Below, piece after piece: positions 1 to 6,918 of a DNA stretch of 12,569 nucleotides. Source of the DNA: Eubacteriales bacterium (GTDB lineage: Bacteria > Bacillota > Clostridia > Lachnospirales > Lachnospiraceae); NCBI GenBank assembly GCA_030536565.1, contig JAUNPT010000062.1, positions 1 through 12,569 on the forward strand, read 5' to 3'. Numbering within the stretch: position 1 is the stretch's first letter; the number at the start of each line of letters is the position of its first letter. The position numbers and the translations under genes are program-made. Under the pieces are notes generated by a model, which did no database searches, was not told the origin of the DNA, and saw nothing but the letters and a program-made list of their open reading frames with translations.

Positions 1-517
1 TCATAATAACACTTGCGATAGTAGAAGACGACATAGTACTCACGCCATCAGATAATTGTGTCACCGCATATACCAAGACACTGTATAACACTGCAATAAC
101 AATTGAGACTCCCTGCAATGAAAGATACCATGTAACTGCATTCTTTTTTCTGTTAATCATCTTTGCACAAACAAGCACTGAACCCGCCATAAGCAGAAGA
201 TAAATCAAACCAAATATAATATCAATTGTCTTTAGTGAGCTAAAAAACGCATATACAAGTCTGGAGCTTTCACCATAATGAGCGCCTGTCATAACCTGAA
301 TCCCCAGTCCCAGATAAAGAAGCGCAGAAAGTGGAAGCTGAACATAGCTTATAAACTTATACCACTTCATAGGTAAATCCGGCTCCATAATAGGATTTTC
401 ATACATTCCCGGCTGTTGGCCCATTGACTGATTTTCCGGCTGTTTTACCGGCTGTCCACATGATGAACAAAATAACTGATTTGGCTCTAATTGAGCCCCG
501 CAATTACTGCAAAACAT
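1..517 (-). CDS. Zinc-ribbon membrane protein, partial (C-terminus beyond left edge)
   Basis: 172 codons are visible from an ATG at 515-517 to the window edge with no stop. The N-terminus carries two CxxC knuckles (Cys3/Cys6 and Cys17/Cys20), the zinc-ribbon fold that often starts Firmicute membrane proteins. A Gln/Pro-rich linker (about residues 24-50) follows, then at least three hydrophobic segments (about 56-75, 97-119 and 131-153) with a basic loop (INRKKN) between the last two. A GAGGG Shine-Dalgarno lies 5-6 bases before the ATG. The layout suggests a cytoplasmic metal-binding head on a multi-pass membrane domain; the function is unknown. The gene has its own promoter and follows the terminator of the yajC operon, so it is probably a separate unit. 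Seen: zinc knuckles and hydrophobic segments. Inferred: membrane location. Confidence 0.8.
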   Translation of the reverse strand, partial: MFCSNCGAQLEPNQLFCSSCGQPVKQPENQSMGQQPGMYENPIMEPDLPMKWYKFISYVQLPLSALLYLGLGIQVMTGAHYGESSRLVYAFFSSLKTIDIIFGLIYLLLMAGSVLVCAKMINRKKNAVTWYLSLQGVSIVIAVLYSVLVYAVTQLSDGVSTMSSSTIASVIM

Positions 518-582
518 AATTTTCCCTCATACTTTCTTTTGTTAGTTTCATTGGTACTGCTGCCCTGCACAGCTTTATGAAT

Positions 583-611
583 ATTTTAACATCTTACTAT
601 TCATTTGTAAA
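583..611 (-). promoter_or_regulatory. Sigma-A-type promoter for the zinc-ribbon gene
   Basis: On the minus strand TTTACA (606-611) is followed after exactly 17 bp by TAAAAT (583-588), with a TG dinucleotide one base before the -10 (extended -10). Each box is one mismatch from consensus. Transcription would start near 576, giving a leader of about 58 bases. The -35 box abuts the T-tract of the preceding terminator, as expected for the start of a new unit. Confidence 0.6.
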
Positions 612-613
612 TT

Positions 614-658
614 AAAAAAGTACCAGATTAAGACACTTTATTTATCTTAATCCGGTAC
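614..658 (-). terminator. Intrinsic terminator after yajC
   Basis: Inverted repeat 620-633 / 645-658 (14-bp stem with one A-C mismatch, 11-base loop). On the minus strand it is followed by six T (614-619). It lies about 20 bp past the yajC stop and ends the aroC-tgt-yajC transcript. Confidence 0.8.
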
Positions 659-678
659 CTGAATTTAATTTGTATATA

Positions 679-966
679 TTACTTATCCTCTGTGTCTGCC
701 GCCTTCTCAACCTGGGCAATAGCCTGCTTCTGCATTGAAATCCGGCAGTTCTTGTTATTACCAAATTCAACGATAACGTCTTCCTCTGTGATATCAATTA
801 ACACACCATAGAAACCGCTTGTTGTAAGAACATAATCACCGATTTCCATTGATTCCATCAATGCCTGTTTCTGCTTCTGCTGCTTCTTCTGTGGCTTAAT
901 TGCTAAAAAGTACATCATTAAACCAATTGCAACAACATAGATTACAATAATACCTATTGACTCCAT
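679..966 (-). CDS. yajC: YajC, Sec translocase accessory subunit
   Basis: The 95-residue protein has one N-terminal transmembrane helix (about residues 4-23), then the family hallmark FLAIKPQKKQQK and a small cytoplasmic domain with GDYVLTTSGFYGVLIDI and VIVEF strands, ending in an acidic tail. YajC associates with SecDF and SecYEG in the membrane and assists protein export; it is usually dispensable. Length and layout are normal for the family. A GGAGGAG Shine-Dalgarno lies 7 bases before the ATG. It is the gene downstream of tgt, a pairing conserved widely in bacteria, with 132 bp between them and a possible own promoter there. secD and secF, which often follow in other genomes, are absent here: the next gene encodes an unrelated zinc-ribbon protein. 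Confidence 0.93.
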   Translation of the reverse strand: MESIGIIVIYVVAIGLMMYFLAIKPQKKQQKQKQALMESMEIGDYVLTTSGFYGVLIDITEEDVIVEFGNNKNCRISMQKQAIAQVEKAADTEDK

Positions 967-1031
967 ATTAAAACTCCTCCGATTTTCTAATTATAATTTA
1001 CATATTAACCGAACTGGTCTGACAAGAAAAT

Positions 1032-1060
1032 ATAATAAACTAAATTATGGTTTCTGTCTA
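1032..1060 (-). promoter_or_regulatory. Candidate promoter for yajC
   Basis: In the 132-bp tgt-yajC gap the minus strand reads TAGACA (1055-1060), 17 bp, TATTAT (1032-1037), each one mismatch from the sigma-A consensus. The start would be near 1025, with a leader of about 60 bases. No terminator hairpin is visible between tgt and yajC, so readthrough from tgt is also likely. Confidence 0.45.
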
Positions 1061-1098
1061 CCATTTCAACATATTTTACGAAAAATTTATCAATGCAT

Positions 1099-2235
1099 TT
1101 ATTTATCATAAGTCTTTAACATTCTTAACCGTTCCTCTTTAAAGCCTCTGTAATTTCCAGCATCAATCGCACTTCTGATATCTTCCATTAAATGATTATA
1201 AAAATAAAGATTATGAAGAACACACAGCCTCATTCCAAGCATCTCCTTCGCCTTTAACAAATGCCTGATATAGGCTCTTGAATAATTTTTACATGCTGGG
1301 CACTGACACCCCTCCTCAATAGGAGATGCGTCCTTTTCATATCTGTGATTAAACAGATTGATTTTTCCAAACTTAGTATATACATGTCCATGACGTCCGT
1401 TTCTTGATGGATATACACAGTCAAAGAAATCAATTCCTCTGTCAACTGCTTCTAATATATTGGCTGGTGTTCCAACTCCCATAAGATATGTCGGCTTTTC
1501 TTTAGGAAGATAAGGAACCGTTTCATCTAAAATATAATACATTTCTTCATGGGATTCACCAACTGCAAGCCCTCCTACAGCATATCCGTCCAGATTCATC
1601 TCTGAAATCCTTTTTGCATGGTCTATCCTTACATCTTTAAGTATTCCACCCTGGTTTATACCAAATAAAAGCTGGTGGGGATTTACTGTATCCGGCAGTG
1701 CATTAAGCCTTTCCATCTCTGTCTTGCACCGTTCTAACCATCTTGTGGTTCTTGCTACTGAATTTTCTATATATCTTCTGTCCGCCTTAGCTGGCGCACA
1801 CTCATCAAATGCCATCGCTATTGTCGAACCCAGATTAGACTGTATCTGCATGCTCTCCTCCGGCCCCATAAATATCTTATGTCCATCAATATGTGACTGG
1901 AAGGTAACTCCTTCCTCCTTAATCTTTCTAAGCCCGGCAAGCGAGAACACCTGAAATCCGCCTGAATCAGTAAGTATAGGCCTATCCCAGTTCATGAATT
2001 TGTGAAGTCCTCCCATCTCCTTAATAAGCTTATCTCCTGTCCTTACATGAAGATGGTACGTATTGGACAATTCAACCTGTGTTCCGATTTCATGTAAATC
2101 GGTTGTTGCAACAGCTCCCTTAATAGCTGCAACAGTTCCAACATTCATAAAAACCGGAGTCTGTATCGTACCGTGTACAGTATCTACCTGAGCATGCTTC
2201 GCTCTGCCGTCCGTACTTAAAATTTTGTATTCCAT
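1099..2235 (-). CDS. tgt: Queuine/preQ1 tRNA-ribosyltransferase (tRNA-guanine transglycosylase)
   Basis: Tgt exchanges guanine-34 in the wobble position of GUN-anticodon tRNAs for preQ1, a step of queuosine synthesis in the cytoplasm. From the chosen start (378 residues) the catalytic Asp90 sits in LTDSGGFQVFSL, the nucleophile is Asp272 in FDCVYPSRNGR, the base-binding strand is GGLAVGE (221-227), and the zinc site is Cys310/Cys312/Cys315 with His341. The length is normal. Start choice: an in-frame ATG four codons upstream (2247) has no Shine-Dalgarno, while the ATG at 2235 has GAGGT five bases before it and gives the usual MEYKIL beginning. It lies 44 bp downstream of aroC with no terminator between, so co-transcription is likely. 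No other queuosine genes (queC-G) are in the window. Confidence 0.95.
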   Translation of the reverse strand: MEYKILSTDGRAKHAQVDTVHGTIQTPVFMNVGTVAAIKGAVATTDLHEIGTQVELSNTYHLHVRTGDKLIKEMGGLHKFMNWDRPILTDSGGFQVFSLAGLRKIKEEGVTFQSHIDGHKIFMGPEESMQIQSNLGSTIAMAFDECAPAKADRRYIENSVARTTRWLERCKTEMERLNALPDTVNPHQLLFGINQGGILKDVRIDHAKRISEMNLDGYAVGGLAVGESHEEMYYILDETVPYLPKEKPTYLMGVGTPANILEAVDRGIDFFDCVYPSRNGRHGHVYTKFGKINLFNHRYEKDASPIEEGCQCPACKNYSRAYIRHLLKAKEMLGMRLCVLHNLYFYNHLMEDIRSAIDAGNYRGFKEERLRMLKTYDK

Positions 2236-2279
2236 CAATAACCTCATTTCTTAGTCTTTATGTATTACCGCAAATCAGT

Positions 2280-3380
2280 TTATCTTTCATAAAATTCTGC
2301 AATTTTTTCCATTCTGGCACCCATGTTGCTTATAATCAAATCTACAAGCGTAAGAGCCGCCATAGCCTCAACCACGACTACTGCCCTTGGTACTATCATA
2401 GGATCATGTCTTCCCTTTACAGAAACCTCTATATTTTTCCCTGCTTTGTTAACAGTCTCCTGCTTTGCCAAAATAGATGGAGTAGGTTTTACCGCCACCC
2501 TAAAAATAATATCACTTCCATCACTGATTCCGCCAAGAACACCTCCGGCATGATTGGTTCTCTTTGCAACTTTTCCATCTTTCATGAAAAACTCATCATT
2601 GTTAGCCTTGCCAGTCACTCTTGCAGCCTCAAAGCCATCGCCTATCTCAAAGCCCTTTACAGCTCCGATTGACAGCATCGCTTTGGCAAGACCGGCATCA
2701 AGCTTATCAAAAACCGGGTCACCAACTCCCGTCATTATATTCTCAATTACGCATTCAATAATTCCTCCAATAGAATCTCCATCTGCCATCTTCTTTATGG
2801 CAGAAGCCTTAACCTTTTCAGCTGCTTCACTATCTGGCATTGAAAATGCATTTTTATCCCTCTGGTTCATATCAAAGTTCTGGTAATCTATTCCGATTCC
2901 GCCAATTTCTTTTGCATAGGCATTCACTTTAATTCCAAGCCGTCTTAAAAACTTAAGTGCAACAGCACCTGCCGCAACTCTGCCAATTGTTTCACGACCT
3001 GAGCTTCTGCCTCCGCCTCTGTAATCCCTAAAACCATACTTTTCATCAAATGTAAAATCAGCATGTCCCGGCCTGTAATACTGTGAAATCTCTGAATAAT
3101 CACCGGAACGCTGGGTTTTATTTCTCACCATCATTGCAATTGGCGTACCTGTAGTCTTTCCTTCAAATACTCCTGAAAGGATTTCTACCTCGTCATCTTC
3201 CTTTCTTGGTGTTGTAAACGCTGACTGTCCCGGTTTTCTTCTATTTAACATGTACTGGACATCATTCTCTGTTAAATCAAGTCCCGCCGGACACCCGTCT
3301 ATTGTCACTCCAACCCCTGCACCATGGGATTCTCCCCATGTCATTATACTAAACTGCTTTCCATATGTAGAGCCTGCCAT
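2280..3380 (-). CDS. aroC: Chorismate synthase
   Basis: AroC converts 5-enolpyruvylshikimate-3-phosphate to chorismate, the last shikimate-pathway step, using reduced FMN. The 366-residue protein carries all three family signatures: GESHGAGVGVTIDGCPAGL at 16-34, the RDYRGGGRSSGRETIGRVA region at about 118-136, and RHDPMIVPRAVVVVEAM at about 324-340. The FMN-site stretch GVLGGISDGSDI is also present, and it is intact. A GGAG Shine-Dalgarno lies 7 bases before the ATG. The other aro genes are not adjacent; the neighbours are tgt (44 bp downstream) and dnaK (upstream, beyond a terminator), so aroC appears to be the first gene of the aroC-tgt-yajC unit. Whether the FMN is reduced by a separate enzyme (monofunctional type) cannot be read from the sequence, but that is the usual bacterial case. 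Confidence 0.97.
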   Translation of the reverse strand: MAGSTYGKQFSIMTWGESHGAGVGVTIDGCPAGLDLTENDVQYMLNRRKPGQSAFTTPRKEDDEVEILSGVFEGKTTGTPIAMMVRNKTQRSGDYSEISQYYRPGHADFTFDEKYGFRDYRGGGRSSGRETIGRVAAGAVALKFLRRLGIKVNAYAKEIGGIGIDYQNFDMNQRDKNAFSMPDSEAAEKVKASAIKKMADGDSIGGIIECVIENIMTGVGDPVFDKLDAGLAKAMLSIGAVKGFEIGDGFEAARVTGKANNDEFFMKDGKVAKRTNHAGGVLGGISDGSDIIFRVAVKPTPSILAKQETVNKAGKNIEVSVKGRHDPMIVPRAVVVVEAMAALTLVDLIISNMGARMEKIAEFYER

Positions 3381-3433
3381 TAATAATCTCCATTCTTATA
3401 TAACTTTACGGACAAGCCTGAAACAACATTAGA

Positions 3434-3462
3434 TTTAAACAGCTTTGCCCGCTATATTTCAA
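3434..3462 (-). promoter_or_regulatory. Candidate promoter for aroC-tgt-yajC
   Basis: Minus strand TTGAAA (3457-3462), 17 bp, TTTAAA (3434-3439): one and two mismatches from consensus. The -35 overlaps the end of the dnaK terminator T-tract. The start would be near 3427, leaving a leader of about 47 bases that includes the aroC Shine-Dalgarno. Confidence 0.35.
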
Positions 3463-3490
3463 AAAGAGGCTATGGATTTCCATAACCTCT
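3461..3490 (-). terminator. Intrinsic terminator after dnaK
   Basis: Hairpin AGAGG-C-TATGG (3465-3475) pairs with CCATA-A-CCTCT (3480-3490), with one C-A mismatch and a four-base loop. On the minus strand it runs into TTTTTGAAA. It lies about 16 bp past the dnaK stop codon. Confidence 0.7.
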
Positions 3491-3506
3491 CACATCATAT
3501 CACATA

Positions 3507-5270
3507 TTATAAGCTTTCGCCATAACTTCTTAAGGTTTCTTCAAGCTTTTCCTTTGCCTCTCTTACTGCTCCTGCGCTGTCTGCATTAATCTTTTCCGGC
3601 GTAGTTTTCGCCAGCTGTTTTCTTAAAACATCTGCACTGTTCTTAATAGCTTTTCGCTTTGCTCTGTCCCAGTCCTTCTTATGTTCTCCAAGCAGCTTTT
3701 CTGTATTATTCCACAGCAATTGGGCCTCATTGCGGATTTCTAACAATCCGGCCCTCGCAGCGTCCTGCTGTTCATACATAGCAGCCTCCCATTTTGCTCT
3801 CTCGATTTCTTCTTCTGAAAGGTTAGAGCTTGAAGTAATTGTAATTGACTGCTCATGTCCTGTACCCAGATCCTTAGCAGCTACATTTACAATACCATTC
3901 GCATCAATATCAAATGTCACTTCTATCTGAGGTGTGCCAGCCATAGCCCTCTTAATCCCTGACAGCTTAAAGTTTCCAAGAAGCTTGTTATCTCTTGTAA
4001 ATTTACGTTCTCCCTGAAAGACTTTAATATCTACAGAGGTCTGAAAATTACCTGCAGTTGTAAATATCTGTGAATGTCTTGTTGGTATCGTAGTATTACG
4101 CTCTATAAGCCTGCTTGAAACGCCGCCAACAGTTTCTATAGAAAGTGAGAGCGGTGTTACATCCATAAGTATTATCTCTGAAGCTGTAGAGCCGGGAATC
4201 AGCTGGTTTCCAAGCTTTCCTCCCTGAACTGCTGCTCCCATGGCAACACACTCGTCTGGATTTAAATTTCTTGATGGTTCCTTTCCCATCATAGCACGCA
4301 CCTTATCCTGAACAGCCGGGATTCTTGTCGAACCTCCAACTAAAAGCACCATTCCAATCTGTGATTTGCTTAAACCTGCATCATGCAATGCATTCTCAAC
4401 AGGTGTCATGGTACGCTCGACCAAATCCAATGTAAGCTGGTCAAACTTTTTCCTTGTAAGGTCAATATCCATATGGTGCGGCCCGTCCTTTGCCATTGCA
4501 ATAAACGGAAGGTTTATATTCGCGTTAAGGGACGATGAAAGCTCCTTCTTTGCTTTCTCTGCCTCCTGACGCAGTCTCTGCATAGCCGCGGAATCCTTTG
4601 ACAGATTAATTCCGTCAGATTCCTTAAACTGCTCTATCAGATACTGAACAATCCTCTCGTCAAAGTCATCTCCACCAAGATGATTATCACCTGAGGTTGC
4701 CATTACCTCTATCAGATTGTCGCCTATCTCTATAATTGACACATCAAATGTGCCTCCCCCTAAATCATAAACCAGTATCTTTTGTGCCTGTCCATTATCC
4801 AGTCCATATGCAAGGGCAGCAGCTGTAGGCTCATTAATAATACGCAGCACATTAAGTCCGGCGATTCTCCCAGCGTCTTTAGTTGCCTGTCTCTGTGCAT
4901 CATTAAAATATGCAGGCACAGTAATTACTGCATCGGTCACGTCCTCTCCCAAAAAGCCTTCAGCATCCTTTTTCAGCTTAGTAAGAATCATTGCAGATAT
5001 CTCCTGCGGTGAATAATTTTTTCCATCTATTCTTTTTCTATAATCGGAGCCCATATATCTTTTAATAGAAAAAATAGTTTTATCCGAATTAACTGCCGCC
5101 TGCCTTCTGGCAATATCTCCAACCAGTCTGCTTCCGTCTTTTGCAAAAGCAACAACAGACGGAGTTGTCCTGTATCCTTCGCTATTAGTAATAACTATCG
5201 GGTTATTTCCCTCCATAACAGCAACACAACTATTAGTTGTCCCAAGATCTATTCCTATTACTTTGCCCAT
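3507..5270 (-). CDS. dnaK: DnaK/Hsp70 paralogue lacking the usual C-terminal tail
   Basis: An ATP-dependent Hsp70 chaperone of 587 residues, against about 610-640 for housekeeping DnaK. The nucleotide-binding domain is complete: phosphate loop 1 GIDLGTTNS (6-14), NEPTAAALAYG (146-156), phosphate loop 2 VYDLGGGTFDVS (167-178), adenosine motif VGGSTRIPAV (311-320). The interdomain linker reads IILMD (366-370) and is followed by an ordinary beta substrate domain (371-480) and helical lid. Two oddities: about six extra residues lie just before the linker (around 353-364), and the chain ends with ...SYGESL, without the disordered tail and acidic EEVxx-type end of canonical DnaK. No grpE, dnaJ or hrcA is adjacent and no CIRCE operator is seen, so this is probably a second, specialised DnaK. 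The Shine-Dalgarno AAGGAAAG is about 10 bases upstream, slightly far. The Hsp70 call is certain; paralogue status is inferred. Confidence 0.9.
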   Translation of the reverse strand: MGKVIGIDLGTTNSCVAVMEGNNPIVITNSEGYRTTPSVVAFAKDGSRLVGDIARRQAAVNSDKTIFSIKRYMGSDYRKRIDGKNYSPQEISAMILTKLKKDAEGFLGEDVTDAVITVPAYFNDAQRQATKDAGRIAGLNVLRIINEPTAAALAYGLDNGQAQKILVYDLGGGTFDVSIIEIGDNLIEVMATSGDNHLGGDDFDERIVQYLIEQFKESDGINLSKDSAAMQRLRQEAEKAKKELSSSLNANINLPFIAMAKDGPHHMDIDLTRKKFDQLTLDLVERTMTPVENALHDAGLSKSQIGMVLLVGGSTRIPAVQDKVRAMMGKEPSRNLNPDECVAMGAAVQGGKLGNQLIPGSTASEIILMDVTPLSLSIETVGGVSSRLIERNTTIPTRHSQIFTTAGNFQTSVDIKVFQGERKFTRDNKLLGNFKLSGIKRAMAGTPQIEVTFDIDANGIVNVAAKDLGTGHEQSITITSSSNLSEEEIERAKWEAAMYEQQDAARAGLLEIRNEAQLLWNNTEKLLGEHKKDWDRAKRKAIKNSADVLRKQLAKTTPEKINADSAGAVREAKEKLEETLRSYGESL

Positions 5271-5402
5271 ATCGATTTCACTTTCCTTAAAAATTTAATT
5301 ATTTATAGTTTACCACAAATCATATGAATAATTAGTAATAAAAAAGTAAAAAATACTAAAAAACAAATAAAATTGGTTTTGCTTTGCAAAAAAGGAGGAG
5401 TT
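5271..5402. promoter_or_regulatory. Divergent dnaK/eno promoter region
   Basis: This 132-bp, very AT-rich spacer must hold the promoters of both divergent genes. For dnaK a TATAAA (minus strand, 5302-5307) is the best -10, but no good -35 stands 17 bp upstream of it. No convincing plus-strand pair was found for eno. No CIRCE (TTAGCACTC/GAGTGCTAA) element is present. A small hairpin TTTTGC-TTT-GCAAAA (5377-5391) directly precedes the eno Shine-Dalgarno AAGGAGGAG. Confidence 0.45.
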
Positions 5403-6650
5403 ATGGAGTTTTGTATTAAGGAAATACGTGGGCGTGAGGTCATAGATTCAAGAGGCTTCCCAACCGTTGAATGTGATGTAATACTATATGATGGAACTGT
5501 CGGCAGAGGTATTGTTCCAAGCGGCGCCTCTACCGGGGCCTTCGAAGCCCATGAACTTCGGGACAAAGACCCTGCCCGCTATAATGGCAAGGGAGTACTT
5601 CGCGCTGTTGGAATGCTAAACTGTGAAATCAACAGGCTTTTATCCAACATAAATGTACTTGAACAGAGAAAGATTGATAGAATCCTTGCCGATGCAGACG
5701 GGACTATAAACAAACAAAATCTTGGCGCCAACGCTGTCCTTGCGGCATCAATTGCCTGTGCCCATGCAGCCTCCAACGCACTTGGCATTGAACTATTCCA
5801 GTACCTTGGCGGTTTTACGCAGCCAGATATGCCAATCCCAATGATGAATATCTTAAATGGCGGTGCCCATGCATCATCTAATATAGATATACAGGAATTT
5901 ATGATAGTACCTGTCGGTGCTGACACATTTGCCAAAAGCCTCCGCTGGTGCAGTGAAGTCTACCATGCGCTTAAATCCCTGTTAAAATCCCGCAGTTTAT
6001 CTACTACGGTTGGTGACGAAGGTGGATTTGCACCAGACCTTCCACACAATGAAACTGCCATTGAACTGATTCTTGACGCTATACGTCTAGCAGGCTTTAA
6101 CACAGATACTGATTTTAAGCTGGCCATGGACGCTGCTGCCAGTGAATGGTACAATAATGGTATTTATATTCTCCCAAAGGCAGGCATAAAATATTCCACT
6201 GAAAATCTTATCAGTTATTGGAAAAAGCTTTCTGACCAGTATCCAATATTCTCTATCGAAGATCCCCTTGGCGAAAATGACTGGGAGGGCTGGAAAAACA
6301 TCACCGGCCAGATTGGCTCTGACACGATTCTTGTAGGTGATGATTTATTTGTCACCAATACTGTAAGGCTTCAAAAAGGTATTTCTGAAAGCTGCGGAAA
6401 CGCAATCCTTATAAAGCCTAATCAGATAGGAACCCTGACCGAAACTATAGATGCAGTTTTACTTGCCCGCTCCAATGGATACAAAGCGATTATATCACAC
6501 CGTTCCGGAGAGACCGAGGACACAACCATAGCAGACCTGTCTGTAGCTTTAAACACTGGTCTAATTAAATCCGGTGCTCCTGCCAGGGGAGAGCGCACCT
6601 GCAAATATAACAGGCTTCTGCGGATTGAGGAGGCCCTTGGACAATACTGA
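5403..6650 (+). CDS. eno: Enolase (phosphopyruvate hydratase), divergent form
   Basis: Enolase interconverts 2-phosphoglycerate and phosphoenolpyruvate in glycolysis; it is a Mg-dependent cytoplasmic enzyme. From the ATG at 5403 it has 415 residues, slightly short of the usual 425-435. All catalytic and metal residues are in place: PSGASTG loop (39-45), His156, Glu165, Glu206 (GDEGG), metal ligands Asp243, Glu286 and Asp313, base Lys338 (LIKPNQIGT), His366-Arg367-Ser368 and Lys389. The near-invariant DSRGNPTVE reads DSRGFPTVE (Phe19), and the C-terminal KYN motif is preceded by GERTC. The enzyme is probably active but may be a second copy. Start choice: a TTG at 5373 extends the frame by ten codons, but the strong AAGGAGGAG site only fits the ATG. 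It faces dnaK head to head; no strong terminator follows before the riboswitch promoter. Confidence 0.93.
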   Translation: MEFCIKEIRGREVIDSRGFPTVECDVILYDGTVGRGIVPSGASTGAFEAHELRDKDPARYNGKGVLRAVGMLNCEINRLLSNINVLEQRKIDRILADADGTINKQNLGANAVLAASIACAHAASNALGIELFQYLGGFTQPDMPIPMMNILNGGAHASSNIDIQEFMIVPVGADTFAKSLRWCSEVYHALKSLLKSRSLSTTVGDEGGFAPDLPHNETAIELILDAIRLAGFNTDTDFKLAMDAAASEWYNNGIYILPKAGIKYSTENLISYWKKLSDQYPIFSIEDPLGENDWEGWKNITGQIGSDTILVGDDLFVTNTVRLQKGISESCGNAILIKPNQIGTLTETIDAVLLARSNGYKAIISHRSGETEDTTIADLSVALNTGLIKSGAPARGERTCKYNRLLRIEEALGQY

Positions 6651-6659
6651 TTTTTATCA

Positions 6660-6688
6660 TTGATTATTTTTTATAATTATGATATCAT
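6660..6688 (+). promoter_or_regulatory. Promoter for the riboswitch-mntP transcript
   Basis: TTGATT (6660-6665), 17 bp, TATCAT (6683-6688). The predicted start near 6694-6696 coincides with the first bases of the riboswitch P1 helix, which supports the assignment. Confidence 0.6.
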
Positions 6689-6692
6689 TAAC

Positions 6693-6798
6693 CAAAATAA
6701 GGGAGTAGTCGGCGGGACATTTTTCTTATGTCTTCGTAGCTTAGTCAACATAATGGAAGTAATTTCCTGGCTTTGAATTAAATGATGAGACTTGTTTG
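6693..6798 (+). promoter_or_regulatory. yybP-ykoY manganese riboswitch
   Basis: The segment has the conserved blocks of the yybP-ykoY aptamer in order: AAGGGAGTAG (6699-6708), GTCAACATAA (6744-6753), CCTGGCTTTGAA (6766-6777) and AATGATGAGACTT (6781-6793). P1 forms between AAATAAG (6695-6701) and CTTGTTT (6791-6797). Known members bind Mn2+ and turn on manganese exporters and TerC-type proteins. The 3' strand of P1 is also part of the 5' arm of the following terminator, so the two helices exclude each other: Mn2+ should stabilise P1 and allow readthrough into mntP. The family call rests on motif order and the downstream gene. Confidence 0.92.
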
Positions 6799-6823
6799 CA
6801 TTTTTGCAAATAAGTCTCTTTTT
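6787..6823 (+). terminator. Riboswitch-controlled intrinsic terminator
   Basis: GAGACTTGTTTGCA (6787-6800) pairs with TGCAAATAAGTCTC (6805-6818): 14 bp with one G-T pair and a TTTT loop, followed by TTTTT (6819-6823). Its left arm includes the P1 3' strand of the riboswitch. It may also stop readthrough from eno. Confidence 0.9.
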
Positions 6824-6918
6824 ATGTTTTATGCCATAGACATATAACTATTATAAACTAATTATGCTGGTTTCTTATACAGTCCTGCTCCTGCATAACA
6901 CAATAGGAGAAAACAAAT

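Noticed and set aside
3397..3426. TTGTTT-18-TATATA as the aroC promoter
   Set aside because: The transcript would start inside the aroC Shine-Dalgarno (about 3388-3391), leaving no usable leader. The TTGAAA-17-TTTAAA pair further upstream fits better.
5271..5402. CIRCE/HrcA operator before dnaK
   Set aside because: No TTAGCACTC or GAGTGCTAA half-site is present on either strand of the spacer.
6862..6898. Second hairpin in the mntP leader (TTATGC-T-GG / CC-T-GCATAA)
   Set aside because: Eight pairs around a mismatch with a 19-base loop and no T-tract; no clear link to the riboswitch or to masking of the ribosome site.
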